The position numbers and the translations under genes were made by a program. A stretch of DNA of 64,000 nt from Pelomonas saccharophila_A (GTDB taxonomy: Bacteria > Pseudomonadota > Gammaproteobacteria > Burkholderiales > Burkholderiaceae_C). Positions 17,329 through 26,873 of the stretch are shown here, piece by piece. Numbering within the stretch: the stretch's first letter is position 1; each line of letters starts with the position of its first letter. Below the pieces are notes generated by a model. It saw nothing but the letters and a program-made list of their open reading frames with translations, was not told the DNA's origin and did not search any database. The stretch covers positions 620,001 through 684,000 of the forward strand of contig NZ_JAVDXU010000002.1 in assembly GCF_031458095.1 (NCBI RefSeq), read 5' to 3'.

Positions 17329-18380
17329 TCGAGGCCTCGCAGCTTGGGGTCGAGCGCATCGCGCAGCGCATCGGTGAAGAGGGCAAAGGCGGTGACGAAG
17401 ACGGCCATGAAGGCGGTCACGGCGGCCAGCTGCCACCAATAACCAAGGATCAATTCGTTCTGCGCTTCGGCCAGCATGGTGCCCCAGCTGACCTGGTCCA
17501 CGCCGACGCCCAGGCCGAGATAGCTGAGGATGACCTCGCTCTTGATGAAGCTCACCACATGCAGGGACAGCTGCACCAGCGCGACGTGCGAGACGTTGGG
17601 CAGGATGTGCTTGAACATGCGCGACCACTGCGAGGCGCCGATGGCCTCGGCCGAGCGCACGTACTCGCGCACCCGGTGCTTGATGAACTCGGCCCGGATC
17701 AGCCGGTAGATGCCCGTCCAGCCCGTCAGCGCCAGGATGGCCACGACGGCGCCCACGCCGCGCGGGAAGATGGCGGCGAAGGCAAAGATCAGCAGGATGC
17801 TGGGAATGGCGGTGAAGACGTTGTAGACCCACTCCAGCAGGTCGCCGACCTTGCCGCCGAAAAAGCCCGAGAAGGCGCCCAGCACGGTGCCGATCAGCGT
17901 CGCCACGACAGCCGCGGCCAGCCCCACGACGATGGAGACCTCGGCGCCCTTGACGACCTTGGCCAGCACGTCGCGGCCCAGGCGGTCGCCGCCCAGGGGC
18001 AGGGTCTCGGCCTTGACAGCTTCCTCGGTCTTGAAGGCCTTGGCACGCTCCGCCCATTCGGCATAGCGCGGCGCCAGCGGGTCGATGTCGGACAGATCGA
18101 CATTGGGCCCCTTGGGCACGGCGATGGTGCCGGTGTCTTCCTGGGGCTGCGGGCCGAGCAGGGTCGGCGGCGCATTGGGCACGCCGACCTCCTGCTGCCA
18201 GCCCGCGGCGACGAGCTTGGTGGCCGCCAGCAGCACCAGGACGAGGAAGGCGCCGACGATCCACATCGACACGACGCCGACGCGATCGGTCTTGAGGCGG
18301 CGCCACGCGGCGGCCCAGACGCCGCCGCTCGAAGGTTTTGCGGCCCGGACCGGGCCGGAGGAGTTCGAGATCGTGCTCAT
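17325..18380 (-). CDS. Oligopeptide-type ABC permease, DppC/YejE-like
   Basis: A 351-aa inner-membrane protein: one N-terminal helix (about 40-60), a long periplasmic segment of roughly 90 residues, then five helices with the EAA-type cytoplasmic loop EYVRSAEAIGASQWSRMFKHILPN near residue 240. The periplasmic segment (about 65-130) is longer than in DppC (about 300 aa), as in YejE-type permeases. It is joined by 4-bp overlaps to the DppB-type permease upstream and the ATPase downstream. Confidence 0.88.
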   Translation of the reverse strand: MSTISNSSGPVRAAKPSSGGVWAAAWRRLKTDRVGVVSMWIVGAFLVLVLLAATKLVAAGWQQEVGVPNAPPTLLGPQPQEDTGTIAVPKGPNVDLSDIDPLAPRYAEWAERAKAFKTEEAVKAETLPLGGDRLGRDVLAKVVKGAEVSIVVGLAAAVVATLIGTVLGAFSGFFGGKVGDLLEWVYNVFTAIPSILLIFAFAAIFPRGVGAVVAILALTGWTGIYRLIRAEFIKHRVREYVRSAEAIGASQWSRMFKHILPNVSHVALVQLSLHVVSFIKSEVILSYLGLGVGVDQVSWGTMLAEAQNELILGYWWQLAAVTAFMAVFVTAFALFTDALRDALDPKLRGLE

Positions 18381-19315
18381 TTGAAGACCACGCGCGGATC
18401 GACGACCTTGTAGAGCAGGTCGACGACGAGGTTGACGGTCATGGTCAGCGCGGCCAGATAGATGGCGAAGGCCTGGATGACGGGATAGTCGCCGCGGTTG
18501 ACGGCCAGCAGCAGTTCACGGCCAAGGCCAGGGATCGAAAAGAAGACCTCGATCAGGAAGCTGCCCACCAGCACGCCGGGCAGCAGCACCGAGACATTGG
18601 TCAGGATGGGGATCATGGCGTTGCGCAGCACATGCTTGAGCAGCACCGTGCCCTCGGTCATGCCCTTGGCGCGGGCGGTGCGCACATAGTCGTGGCCGAT
18701 CTCGTCGAGGAAGAAGCTGCGGTACAGGCGGATCTGGGGCGCCATCGACACCGCCACGGCCACCAGCACCGGCAGCGGCGCATAGGTCGTCAGATTGGTC
18801 CAGTGCTTGCCCGTCCAGCCCTGCACGGGAAACCAGCCAAGGCGAAAGGCGAACAGGTATTGCGCCAGGATGACGTAGACCAGCAGGGAGATGGACACAG
18901 CCACCGTCGTGCACACCATCACGGTGCGGTCGGTCAGGCTGCCGCGCACGGTGGCCACGGCCAGGGCGAAGGGGATGGCCAGCAGTATCTCGAGAATGAG
19001 GATGGGCACCGTCACCGTCAGCGTGGCCGGCAGGCGGGTGGCGAACAGATTGGCCACCGACTCGTTGGTGGCCCAGCTCTTGCCCCAGTCGAAGGTGACG
19101 ATCTGCTTGATGAAGATCCACAGCTGCTCCCAGACCGGCTTGTTCAGGCCGAGCTGCTCGCGGATGGACTCGATCTGCTCCGGGCTGGCGTTCAGGCCGC
19201 CGAGGATGATGGCCGGGTCGCTGCCGAAATACTTGAACAGGAAGAACACCAGCAGCACGACACCCAGCAGGGTCGGGATCATCTGCCACAGGCGTCGGAT
19301 GAGATAGGCCGCCAT
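18377..19315 (-). CDS. Oligopeptide-type ABC permease, DppB-like
   Basis: A 312-aa inner-membrane protein starting MAAYLIRRLWQMIPTLLGV, the standard DppB/OppB opening, with six predicted helices and the EAA loop DYVRTARAKGMTEGTVLLKHVLRNA near residue 205. It pairs with the DppC-type permease to form the pore. ATG 19315 has AGGAG 8 nt upstream. It is first in the transporter operon and diverges from the two solute-binding protein genes, with a 142-bp intergenic region between them. Confidence 0.9.
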   Translation of the reverse strand: MAAYLIRRLWQMIPTLLGVVLLVFFLFKYFGSDPAIILGGLNASPEQIESIREQLGLNKPVWEQLWIFIKQIVTFDWGKSWATNESVANLFATRLPATLTVTVPILILEILLAIPFALAVATVRGSLTDRTVMVCTTVAVSISLLVYVILAQYLFAFRLGWFPVQGWTGKHWTNLTTYAPLPVLVAVAVSMAPQIRLYRSFFLDEIGHDYVRTARAKGMTEGTVLLKHVLRNAMIPILTNVSVLLPGVLVGSFLIEVFFSIPGLGRELLLAVNRGDYPVIQAFAIYLAALTMTVNLVVDLLYKVVDPRVVFK

Positions 19316-19335
19316 CGGGGCTCCTAGAAACCACA

Positions 19336-19357
19336 AACCCCGCCGGGACGCGGGGTT
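19336..19357. promoter_or_regulatory. Perfect inverted repeat between divergent transporter genes
   Basis: AACCCCGC (19336-19343), 6-nt loop, GCGGGGTT (19350-19357). It lies 20 bp from the permease ATG, so it would form a leader hairpin in the leftward mRNA or serve as an operator. It has no T-run. Confidence 0.4.
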
Positions 19358-19457
19358 ACACCAGAAAACGGGGCGGAGTCTATGCGAGCCGACTTGCCGC
19401 GTGGCTTGACGGTTTCACTAGACTCCGCGACTTTCCCGACGTCCGCTGCGCCTCCCG

Positions 19458-21254
19458 ATGAAGCTCCACGCCCTACTGACCGGCCTTGTGCTGGCCTCGA
19501 CCCTCCTGGCTGCGCAAGCCCAGGACAAGGTGCTGCGCTATGCCTTCAAGGTCGCCGAGACCGGTTTCGACCCGGCCCAGGTGACCGACAAATACTCCAA
19601 GGACATCCTCGGCGGCATCCTCGATGCGCCGCTGGAATACGACTTCGGCGCCCGCCCCTTCAAGCTGCGCCCGGCCACGCTGTCGGAAATGCCCGAGATC
19701 AGTGCCGACTTCAAGACCATCACGATGAAGGTCAGGCCCGGCATCTATTTCTCGGACGACCCGGCTTTCAAGGGCGCCAAGCGCGAGCTGACGGCGGCCG
19801 ACTACGCCTACAGCATCAAGCGCCACTACGACCCGCGCTGGAAAAGCGGCAATCTCTATCTGCTGGAGAACGCCAAGATCCTCGGGCTGTCGGAATTGCG
19901 CCGCGAGCTGATGAAGGCGAAGAAGCCCTTCGACTACGACCGCGAGGTCGACGGCCTGAAGGTGCTGGACCGCTACACGCTGCAGATCAAGCTGGGCGCC
20001 GGCGACCCGCGCTTCGTCTACCAGTTCAGCGACGCCGGCTTCCTCGGTGCCGTGGCCCGCGAGGTCGTCGAGTTCTATGGCGACAAGATCATGGAGCACC
20101 CCGTCGGCACCAATGCCTTCCGGCTGGTGGAGTGGCGGCGCAGTTCGCGCGTCGTGCTCGAGAAGAACCCCAATTTCCGCGACGCCCGCTATGCCGAGAT
20201 CGCACCGCCCGACGCAAGCGACCAGCTCAAGGCCGAGGTCGCCGCCCTGCAGGGCCGCAAGCTGCCCATGGTGGACCGTGTCGTCATCGACATCGTCGAG
20301 GAGTCGCAGCCGCGCTGGCTGTCCTTCCTGCGCGGCGAGGCCGACGTCATCGAGGAGGTGCCCATCGACTTTGCGTCAGTCGCCATGCCCGGCAACCATC
20401 TGGCGCCCAATCTCGCCAAGCAGGGCCTGACGATGACGCGCTACCCGCGCGCCGACGTCTCCATCAGCTACTTCAACATGGAGGACCCGGTCGTCGGCGG
20501 CTACACGCCCGAGAAGGTTGCGCTGCGCCGCGCCATCAACCTGGCCGTCGACCTGGACAAGGAGATCCGCCTAGTGCGCCGCGGCCAGGCCTTGAAGAGC
20601 CAGGGGCCGGTGCCGACGACGGTGTTCGGCTACGACCCGGCCTTCAAGTCGGAGATGAGCGAGTTCAACCTGCCCAAGGCCAAGGCCTTGCTCGACCTCT
20701 ATGGCTATGTCGACCGCGACGGCGACGGTTGGCGCGAGCAGCCGAACGGCCAGCCCCTGCTCATCGAGTACTCGACGCTGGCCGACGGCGAACGCCGCCA
20801 GCTGGCCGAGCAGTGGCAGAAGAACATGGCGGCCCTGGGAATCCGCATGACTTTCAAGATCGGCAAGTTCCCCGAGCAGCTCAAGGCCGCCAACGCCGGC
20901 AAGCTGCAGATGTGGGCCGTGGGCTGGGTCGGCACGACGCCCGACGGCGACACCTTCCTCGCCATGGGCTCCAGCAAGTCCAAGGGCAATGCCAACAAGC
21001 CGCGCTTTGACCTGCCCGCCTTCGAGGCCCTCTACGACAAGCAGAAGGCCATGGCCGACGGCCCCGAGCGCCTGGCCCTGATGACCGAGGCCCAGCGCCT
21101 GCTGGTCGCCTACGCGCCCTATAAATTCCATGTCCACCGCATCTGGACCGACATGGCCCAGCCCTGGGTCCGGGGCTACAGCCGCAACCTCTTCGTGCGC
21201 GACTTCTGGAAATACATCGACATCGATGTGAACGCGCTGCCGAAAGCCAAGTAA
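19458..21254 (+). CDS. Oligopeptide-type ABC solute-binding protein 1 (SBP_bac_5)
   Basis: A 598-aa periplasmic protein with a signal peptide (about 1-21, cleavage after AQA). The body matches the SBP_bac_5/DppA-OppA family: KVLRYAFKVAETGFDP at the N-terminus, ADYAYSIKRHYDP, a receptor core with LRRAINLAVD, and a conserved C-terminal domain. It should deliver a peptide or related ligand to the divergently encoded permease. It is followed 8 bp later by a paralogue of identical length. The ligand is not predictable. Confidence 0.88.
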   Translation: MKLHALLTGLVLASTLLAAQAQDKVLRYAFKVAETGFDPAQVTDKYSKDILGGILDAPLEYDFGARPFKLRPATLSEMPEISADFKTITMKVRPGIYFSDDPAFKGAKRELTAADYAYSIKRHYDPRWKSGNLYLLENAKILGLSELRRELMKAKKPFDYDREVDGLKVLDRYTLQIKLGAGDPRFVYQFSDAGFLGAVAREVVEFYGDKIMEHPVGTNAFRLVEWRRSSRVVLEKNPNFRDARYAEIAPPDASDQLKAEVAALQGRKLPMVDRVVIDIVEESQPRWLSFLRGEADVIEEVPIDFASVAMPGNHLAPNLAKQGLTMTRYPRADVSISYFNMEDPVVGGYTPEKVALRRAINLAVDLDKEIRLVRRGQALKSQGPVPTTVFGYDPAFKSEMSEFNLPKAKALLDLYGYVDRDGDGWREQPNGQPLLIEYSTLADGERRQLAEQWQKNMAALGIRMTFKIGKFPEQLKAANAGKLQMWAVGWVGTTPDGDTFLAMGSSKSKGNANKPRFDLPAFEALYDKQKAMADGPERLALMTEAQRLLVAYAPYKFHVHRIWTDMAQPWVRGYSRNLFVRDFWKYIDIDVNALPKAK

Positions 21255-21262
21255 ACCCAGCG

Positions 21263-23059
21263 ATGAAACACCTGCTCGCCGCGCTCGCCGCCTGCCTGTC
21301 CCTGGTGACCCCGGCCCATGCGGCCGAGCCCGTCAAGACGCTGCGCTATGCCTTCAAGATCGCCGAGACGGGCTTCGACCCGCCGCGGCTGTCGGACATC
21401 TACTCGCGCACCGTCACCGCCCACATCTTCGAGACCCTCTACGCCTTCGATCCGCTGGCCCGGCCGACCCGCCTGGTGCCGCTGCTCGCCGCCGGCGAGC
21501 CCGAGGTCAGCGCCGACTTCAAGACCTTCACGATGAAGATCCGGCCCGGCATCTACTTCGCCGACGACCCGGCCTTCAAGGGCAAGAAGCACGAGGTCAC
21601 GGCCGCCGACTTCGTCTACAGCATCAAGCGCTTCGCCGACCCCGCCACCAACGCCCAGGCCTGGGTCGCCTACGAGGACCAGGCCATCGTCGGCCTGACC
21701 GAAGCGCGCGAGAAGAGCCTCAAGACCAAGAAGCCCTTCTCCTACGACAGCGACATCGAGGGCCTGCGCGCCCTGGACCGCTACACGCTGCAGATCAAGA
21801 CCCATGGCCCGCGGCCGCGCCTGGTCGAATCCATCTTTGCCGGCAACGACCTCTATGGCGCCGTGGCGCGCGAGGTCGTCGAGTTCTATGGCGACCAGAT
21901 CATGGAGCACCCCGTCGGCACCGGCCCCTTCATGCTGAAGGAATGGCGGCGCAGCTCGCAGATGGTGTTCGAGCGCAACCCCGACTACCGCGAGCGCCAT
22001 TACGAGGCCCAGCCCGCCGCGGACGACAAGGAAGCCCAGGCCATCCTCGCGAAGTTCAAGGGCCGGCGCATCCCCATGGTGGACCGCGTCGTCATCGACG
22101 TCATCGTCGAGAACCAGCCGCGCTGGCTGGCCTTCCTGAACAACGAGCACGACTTCATCGAGCGCGTGCCCGAGGAGTTCATCACCCAGGCAGCACCCGG
22201 CGGCAAGATCGCGCCCAACCTCGCCAAGCGCGGCATGCAGGCGGTGTTCACGCTGGCACCCGACATGACGCTGACCTTCTTCAACCTCGAGGATCCCGTC
22301 ATCGGCGGCCTGACGCCCGACAAGATCGCGCTGCGCCGCGCCATCTCGCTGGCCTACGACGTGCGCAAGGAGATCAAGAGCGCCCGCCGCGGCCAGGGCA
22401 TGCCAGCCCAGGCGCCCATCGTGCCCAACACCAGCGGCTACGACCCCGAGTTCAAGAGCGAAATGAGCGACTACGACCCGGCCCGCGCCAAGGCCCTGCT
22501 CGACATGTATGGCTATGTCGACAAGGACGGCGACGGCTGGCGCGACCTGCCCGATGGCAGCCCCCTGGTCCTGACGCGCAACACCGAGCCCAACTCGCTG
22601 AGCCGCGCCATCGACGAACTCTGGGACAAGGCCCTGGCCGCCATCGGCATCCGCCTCAAGCTCAAGATCCAGCAGTGGCCTGAGAACCTCAAGGCCGCCC
22701 AGGCCGGCAACTTCCAGATGTGGCCGGTGGGTTCGACGGCGGCCTCCTCGGACGGCCAGGAGGCCATGCAGCGCCTCTACGGCCCGGCCGCCGGCACGCA
22801 GAACCTGGCGCGCTTCAAGGACGCCCGCTTCGACGCCATCTACGACCGCATGCAGGCCATGCCCGACGGCCCCGAACGCGAGGCCCTGTTCAAGGAGGCC
22901 AAGCGCATCGCCGTGACCTATATGCCCGCCAAAGTGCATGCCCACCGCATCTACACCGACATCGAGCAGCCCTGGATGAGCGGCTTTCGCCGCCCGCTGT
23001 TCTGGCAGGACTTCTGGCAGTTCGTCGACATCGATCCCGCCAAGCAGCCTGTCCATTGA
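21263..23059 (+). CDS. Oligopeptide-type ABC solute-binding protein 2 (SBP_bac_5)
   Basis: A second 598-aa solute-binding protein, clearly a tandem duplicate of the preceding gene: both share LRYAFK(V/I)AETGFDP, GAVAREVVEFYGD, IMEHPVGT, EWRRSS and DLYGYVDRDGDGW/DMYGYVDKDGDGW-type blocks. Signal peptide about 1-20. The region after about residue 490 differs most, which may reflect different ligands. The two genes are probably co-transcribed, giving one permease two receptors. Confidence 0.88.
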   Translation: MKHLLAALAACLSLVTPAHAAEPVKTLRYAFKIAETGFDPPRLSDIYSRTVTAHIFETLYAFDPLARPTRLVPLLAAGEPEVSADFKTFTMKIRPGIYFADDPAFKGKKHEVTAADFVYSIKRFADPATNAQAWVAYEDQAIVGLTEAREKSLKTKKPFSYDSDIEGLRALDRYTLQIKTHGPRPRLVESIFAGNDLYGAVAREVVEFYGDQIMEHPVGTGPFMLKEWRRSSQMVFERNPDYRERHYEAQPAADDKEAQAILAKFKGRRIPMVDRVVIDVIVENQPRWLAFLNNEHDFIERVPEEFITQAAPGGKIAPNLAKRGMQAVFTLAPDMTLTFFNLEDPVIGGLTPDKIALRRAISLAYDVRKEIKSARRGQGMPAQAPIVPNTSGYDPEFKSEMSDYDPARAKALLDMYGYVDKDGDGWRDLPDGSPLVLTRNTEPNSLSRAIDELWDKALAAIGIRLKLKIQQWPENLKAAQAGNFQMWPVGSTAASSDGQEAMQRLYGPAAGTQNLARFKDARFDAIYDRMQAMPDGPEREALFKEAKRIAVTYMPAKVHAHRIYTDIEQPWMSGFRRPLFWQDFWQFVDIDPAKQPVH

Positions 23060-23163
23060 AAACGCCGGGTGCATCCCGACGATTCGACCGACTGTCGCAA
23101 GCCCGTGGCTCCCATGCGCAGGACCGCTAGGCTTCGCTTCATCAACACCGAAAGGAGTCCCAG

Positions 23164-23493
23164 ATGAACGACGCAGAAGAACTCAACAAGCTGGCCGACC
23201 TGCATGCACGTGGCGTGCTGAGCGACGAGGAATTCGCCAAGGCCAAGGCCCGCGTGCTGAACGGCCAGGCCGCGCCCAGCCACGGCAGCACCGCGGGCCC
23301 GAATGTCGGCACCGTCAACAGCCTGCGCCGTGCCCGCATGGACCGCTGGATCGGCGGCGTCTGCGGCGGCATCGCCCGCGTGACCGGCCTGGACTCCTGG
23401 GTCTGGCGCCTGATCTTCACGGTGCTCTTCCTGGCCTTCGGCAGCGGCATCCTGCTCTACATCCTGCTGTGGATCTTCGTTCCTGAAGAGTGA
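23164..23493 (+). CDS. SHOCT-PspC domain membrane protein
   Basis: A 109-aa protein. Residues about 3-35 (AEELNKLADLHARGVLSDEEFAKAKARVL) are a SHOCT-type short helical domain. Residues about 55-109 are a PspC domain, with RWIGGVCGGIARVTGLDSWVWR followed by two hydrophobic stretches. PspC proteins sense or respond to inner-membrane stress; no other psp genes lie nearby. AAAGGAG is 7 nt before the ATG. It is a single gene between the transporter receptors and the WS/DGAT gene. Confidence 0.85.
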   Translation: MNDAEELNKLADLHARGVLSDEEFAKAKARVLNGQAAPSHGSTAGPNVGTVNSLRRARMDRWIGGVCGGIARVTGLDSWVWRLIFTVLFLAFGSGILLYILLWIFVPEE

Positions 23494-23587
23494 CGAGCCG
23501 GGCGGCCCGGGAAGGGTCGCCCCCGAGACGCGCCAGGCCGGCGGCACGGGTATGCTGGGCTGAAACAGCCGCCCAGGAGACGCCCCG

Positions 23588-25207
23588 ATGAAACAGCTCG
23601 CCGGCCTCGACGCCAGCTTCCTCTACCTGGAAACGCCGCAGATGCCGATGCATGTCGGCGCCCTGCACCTGCTGGAGCTGCCCGCCGGCTACGACGGCGA
23701 CTACATCGAGGACCTGCGCGAGCACATGCGGGCCCGCATGCCGCTGCTGCCGGCCCTGCGCCGCCGCCTCGTCGCCATGCCGCTGGGCCTGTCCAACCCG
23801 GGCTGGGTGGACGCCGAGCCCGATCTCGAGGAGCACATCGTCGAGATCCCCCTCCCCGAAGGCAGCGGCATGGCCGAGCTGGAGGCCCAGGTCGGTGCCC
23901 TGCATCCGGTGTTGCTGGACCGCAGCCTGCCGCTGTGGAAGTTCCATGTCTTCACGGGCCTGGAGCCCAGCCCCGAGGGCCAGCAGCGCGTCGCTCTCTA
24001 CACCCAGCTCCACCACGCCGCCGTGGACGGCCAGGCCGCCGTGGCCCTGGCCCAGGTCATCCTCGACCTGAGTCCCGAGCCCCGCCCCATCGATGCCATC
24101 GCCGCGCGCGGCAAGAAGCGCGGCCAGCTCGGCACCGTCGGCATGCTGCGCGCCGCCGTCTCCCAGCAGTGGAAGCAGACCGTCAAGCTGGCCCGCTCCC
24201 TGCCCAGCGCCGCCAACATCCTCGGCAGCATGGCCATGGGCTATGCCGGCGGCGCCGCCGCCGGCGCCTCCATCGACAAGCTGCGCAACCTGCTGTCCGA
24301 CGTCGCTTCGCAGACCACCGCCGTCGTGCGCGGCAAGACCGCCGTCTCCAGTCTCGGCCCGGCACCGCGCACCCGCTTCAACGTCAGCCTGTCGGACACG
24401 CGCTCCTTCTCGGGCGTGACCCTGCCGCTGGCCGAGCTCAACCGCACCCGCAAGCGCCACCATGCCAGCGTCAACGATGCCGTCCTCTTCGTCATCGGCG
24501 GCGCGCTGCGACGCTTCCTGACCAAGCATGGCCCGCTGCCGCGCAAGAGCCTGATCGCCGCCGTGCCCGTGTCCACGCGCGCCGCCGGCGACACCACTTC
24601 AAACAACCAGGCCACCATGACCTTCATGAGCCTGGGCACGCACCTGGGCGATCCGAGCGAGCGCCTGGCCCATGTGATGGCCTCCAGCAAGGCCATGAAA
24701 GCGCAGATGAGCCAGCTCAAGAGCCTGATGCCGACCGACTTCCCGTCCCTGGGCATCCCCTGGCTGATGCAGGCCGGCGCCATGCTGTACGGCCGCGCCA
24801 AGGTGGCCGAGAAGCTGCCCGTCGTCGCCAACGTCGTCATCTCCAACGTGCCGGGACCGCAGCTTCCGCTGTACCTGGCCGGCGCGAAGATGCTGACCAA
24901 CTACCCCACCTCCATCGCCGTGCACGGCCTGGCCCTGAACGTGACGGTGCAGACCTACAACCAGTCGCTGGACATCGGTCTGATGGCCTGCGGCGAAGCC
25001 ATGCCCGAGACGGCCGAGTTCGCGGCCTATGTCGAGGCGGCCTTCATGGAGTTCCAGGCCCTGCCGGTGGCCGAGGTCGTGGAAGCCGAGCCGGCGCCGG
25101 TGGTGAAGAAGGCGGCAGCGAAGAAGGCACCGGCCAAGAAGGTCGCGGCGAAGAAGATGGTGGCAAAAAAGGCCCCGGCGAGGCGACGCGCGGCGGCGGC
25201 GGCCTGA
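23588..25207 (+). CDS. Wax ester synthase/diacylglycerol acyltransferase with Lys-Ala-rich tail
   Basis: A 539-aa WS/DGAT-family enzyme. The catalytic HHxxxDG motif is HHAAVDG at 142-148, and ISNVPGPQLPLYLAGA near 420 is the second family block. These enzymes esterify acyl-CoA with fatty alcohol or diacylglycerol to make storage lipid. The last 35 residues are repeats of KKAAAKKAPAKK-like sequence, resembling histone H1 or phasin-type tails; most WS/DGATs end at about 460-500 aa. AGGAG precedes the ATG. The next gene is a lipase-like hydrolase. Confidence 0.88.
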   Translation: MKQLAGLDASFLYLETPQMPMHVGALHLLELPAGYDGDYIEDLREHMRARMPLLPALRRRLVAMPLGLSNPGWVDAEPDLEEHIVEIPLPEGSGMAELEAQVGALHPVLLDRSLPLWKFHVFTGLEPSPEGQQRVALYTQLHHAAVDGQAAVALAQVILDLSPEPRPIDAIAARGKKRGQLGTVGMLRAAVSQQWKQTVKLARSLPSAANILGSMAMGYAGGAAAGASIDKLRNLLSDVASQTTAVVRGKTAVSSLGPAPRTRFNVSLSDTRSFSGVTLPLAELNRTRKRHHASVNDAVLFVIGGALRRFLTKHGPLPRKSLIAAVPVSTRAAGDTTSNNQATMTFMSLGTHLGDPSERLAHVMASSKAMKAQMSQLKSLMPTDFPSLGIPWLMQAGAMLYGRAKVAEKLPVVANVVISNVPGPQLPLYLAGAKMLTNYPTSIAVHGLALNVTVQTYNQSLDIGLMACGEAMPETAEFAAYVEAAFMEFQALPVAEVVEAEPAPVVKKAAAKKAPAKKVAAKKMVAKKAPARRRAAAAA

Positions 25208-25337
25208 GCGCATACGGGGCATCTCCCGGCCGACCGCCGTCACCAAGGCGACAACCCAGCCCCGGGCAAGCACGCCCCGAAAACAGGCGACAGCTGGCTA
25301 ACATCGCCCTGCTTTGCCCGCTCCCGCTTTTGTCCGC

Positions 25338-26174
25338 ATGCCCGCCTCCCGCTCGCCGCGCCTGTCCCCTCTGTTCGGGCGCTGGAATCAAACCTCCACC
25401 ACCCCTCACCCCGACTGGTCCGACTTGCGCGCACCCAATGCCTGGCTGCTGATGCTGGAGGGCCGTGCGCCCTGGGAATACGCGGCCCTGCTGGCCACCA
25501 TGCCGTGGATGAAGAAGCTGCCGCACGGCGACGGCCATCCGGTGCTGGTGTTTCCCGGCCTCGGTGCGCATGACTTCACCACGGCACCGCTGCGCGCGAT
25601 GCTGGACTCGCTGGGCTATGCGACCCAGGGCTGGGGCCAGGGCTTCAACTTCGGCCCGCGTGCCGGCGTGCTGGAAAAGACCAAGGCCGACCTGATCGAG
25701 CTGCACCGCCGCCATGGCCGCAAGGTCAGCCTCTTGGGCTGGAGCCTCGGCGGCATCTATGCCCGCGAGCTGGCCAAGGAATGCCCGGAGCTGGCGCGCT
25801 GCGTCATCACCCTGGGCACGCCCTTCACCGGCCATCCGCGCGCGACCAACGCCTGGCGCTTCTTCGAGATGGTCAGCGGCCATGCCTCCAACGACCCCGA
25901 GCTGATGGAGCAGATCCGCCAGGCGCCGCCGGTGCCCACGACGTCCATCTACTCCAAAACCGACGGCGTCGTGGCCTGGCGCTGCAGCGTCAACGACCCC
26001 TCGCCGCTGGCCGAGAACATCGAGGTCCAGGCCAGCCACATCGGCCTGGGCGTGAACCCCATCGCTCTGTACGCGCTGGCCGACCGCCTGGCGCAGCCGG
26101 ACGGCGAGTGGAAGCCTTTCGAGCCCAAGGGGGCGCGGCGCTGGTTCTATCGCACGCCCAAGGGCGCCGAATAA
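25338..26174 (+). CDS. Alpha/beta hydrolase, lipase-like
   Basis: A 278-aa alpha/beta-hydrolase. HPVLVFPGLGAHDF supplies the oxyanion strand, and the nucleophile elbow GWSLGG (134-139, Ser136) is followed by IYARELAKECPE. The downstream region SIYSKTDGVVAWR likely holds the acid and ASHIGLGVNP the catalytic His. ATG 25338 is preferred over an upstream TTG at 25314; no strong Shine-Dalgarno is visible. Its position after WS/DGAT suggests lipid or ester turnover, which is inference. Confidence 0.75.
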   Translation: MPASRSPRLSPLFGRWNQTSTTPHPDWSDLRAPNAWLLMLEGRAPWEYAALLATMPWMKKLPHGDGHPVLVFPGLGAHDFTTAPLRAMLDSLGYATQGWGQGFNFGPRAGVLEKTKADLIELHRRHGRKVSLLGWSLGGIYARELAKECPELARCVITLGTPFTGHPRATNAWRFFEMVSGHASNDPELMEQIRQAPPVPTTSIYSKTDGVVAWRCSVNDPSPLAENIEVQASHIGLGVNPIALYALADRLAQPDGEWKPFEPKGARRWFYRTPKGAE

Positions 26175-26269
26175 GCCGTCTGCCGGCGGGCTTGGATTCG
26201 CGCCGGACGCCCCCAGGTGGCCAAGGCCGGTCAAGCCTGTATGGTTGCGGTCTGAACAAGGAAACTTCT

Positions 26270-26866
26270 ATGCATCACCACACCCTCGCCGCCGACGACA
26301 AGGCCGCCAAGAAAGACGCCCCCGAGAAGATGGAGGAACAGCTGCTCTTCAAGGGCCGCTTCGTGATGATCTTTGGCGAGATCGACGACAAGATGGCCCA
26401 GGCCACCTGCCGCCGCCTGCTGGCCCTGAGCCAGGAGTCCGACGCGCCGATCACGCTGCTGATCTCCTCGCCCGGCGGCCATGTGGAAAGCGGCGACGCC
26501 ATCCACGACATGATCCGCTTCGTGCGTGCGCCGGTGAACGTCGTCGGCACCGGCTGGGTCGCCAGCGCCGCCACGCACATCTACCTGTCCGTGCCCAAGG
26601 AGCGCCGCTTCGCCCTGCCCAACACGCGCTTCATGATCCACCAGCCGGCCGGTGGCGCCGGCGGCCAGGCCAGCGACATCGCCATCCAGGCCAAGGAAAT
26701 CATCCGCACCCGCGAACGCATCGCCGCCGTCATCGCCAAGGAGACCGGCCAGCCGCTGGAGCGCGTGCGCATCGACATCGAGCGCGACTTCTGGATGAGC
26801 ACCGGGGAGGCCATCGAGTACGGCCTGGTCTCGCGCGTCATCGAGCGCCAGACCGAACTCGGCTGA
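26270..26866 (+). CDS. ClpP-like serine protease (second ClpP type)
   Basis: A 198-aa protein of the ClpP fold. The catalytic triad is intact: Ser99 in WVASAATHIY, His124 in RFMIHQP and Asp173 in ERDFWMS, with SSPGGHVESGDAIHDMI for the substrate strand. The sequence around the serine differs from housekeeping ClpP (usually AASMGA), and no clpX, clpA or tig gene is adjacent. It therefore looks like an accessory ClpP paralogue. AAGGA lies 8 nt before ATG 26270. The next gene starts 8 bp later. Confidence 0.8.
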   Translation: MHHHTLAADDKAAKKDAPEKMEEQLLFKGRFVMIFGEIDDKMAQATCRRLLALSQESDAPITLLISSPGGHVESGDAIHDMIRFVRAPVNVVGTGWVASAATHIYLSVPKERRFALPNTRFMIHQPAGGAGGQASDIAIQAKEIIRTRERIAAVIAKETGQPLERVRIDIERDFWMSTGEAIEYGLVSRVIERQTELG

Positions 26867-26873
26867 TCGAGCG

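Noticed and set aside
17328..18306. 326-codon N-terminal extension of the double ATPase
   Set aside because: It is the permease gene read out of frame. The ATPase domain begins directly after ATG 17328.
21176..23074. 632-codon minus-strand frame opposite the second solute-binding protein
   Set aside because: Antisense shadow; composition is that of a reversed GC-rich gene with no motif.
25090..25204. Possible DNA tandem repeat at the end of the WS/DGAT gene
   Set aside because: The repetition is at the protein level (Lys-Ala tail); the DNA units vary and no exact tandem repeat is present.
25314..25337. TTG start for the lipase-like hydrolase
   Set aside because: ATG 25338 is only eight codons later and the extra residues are not conserved in type.
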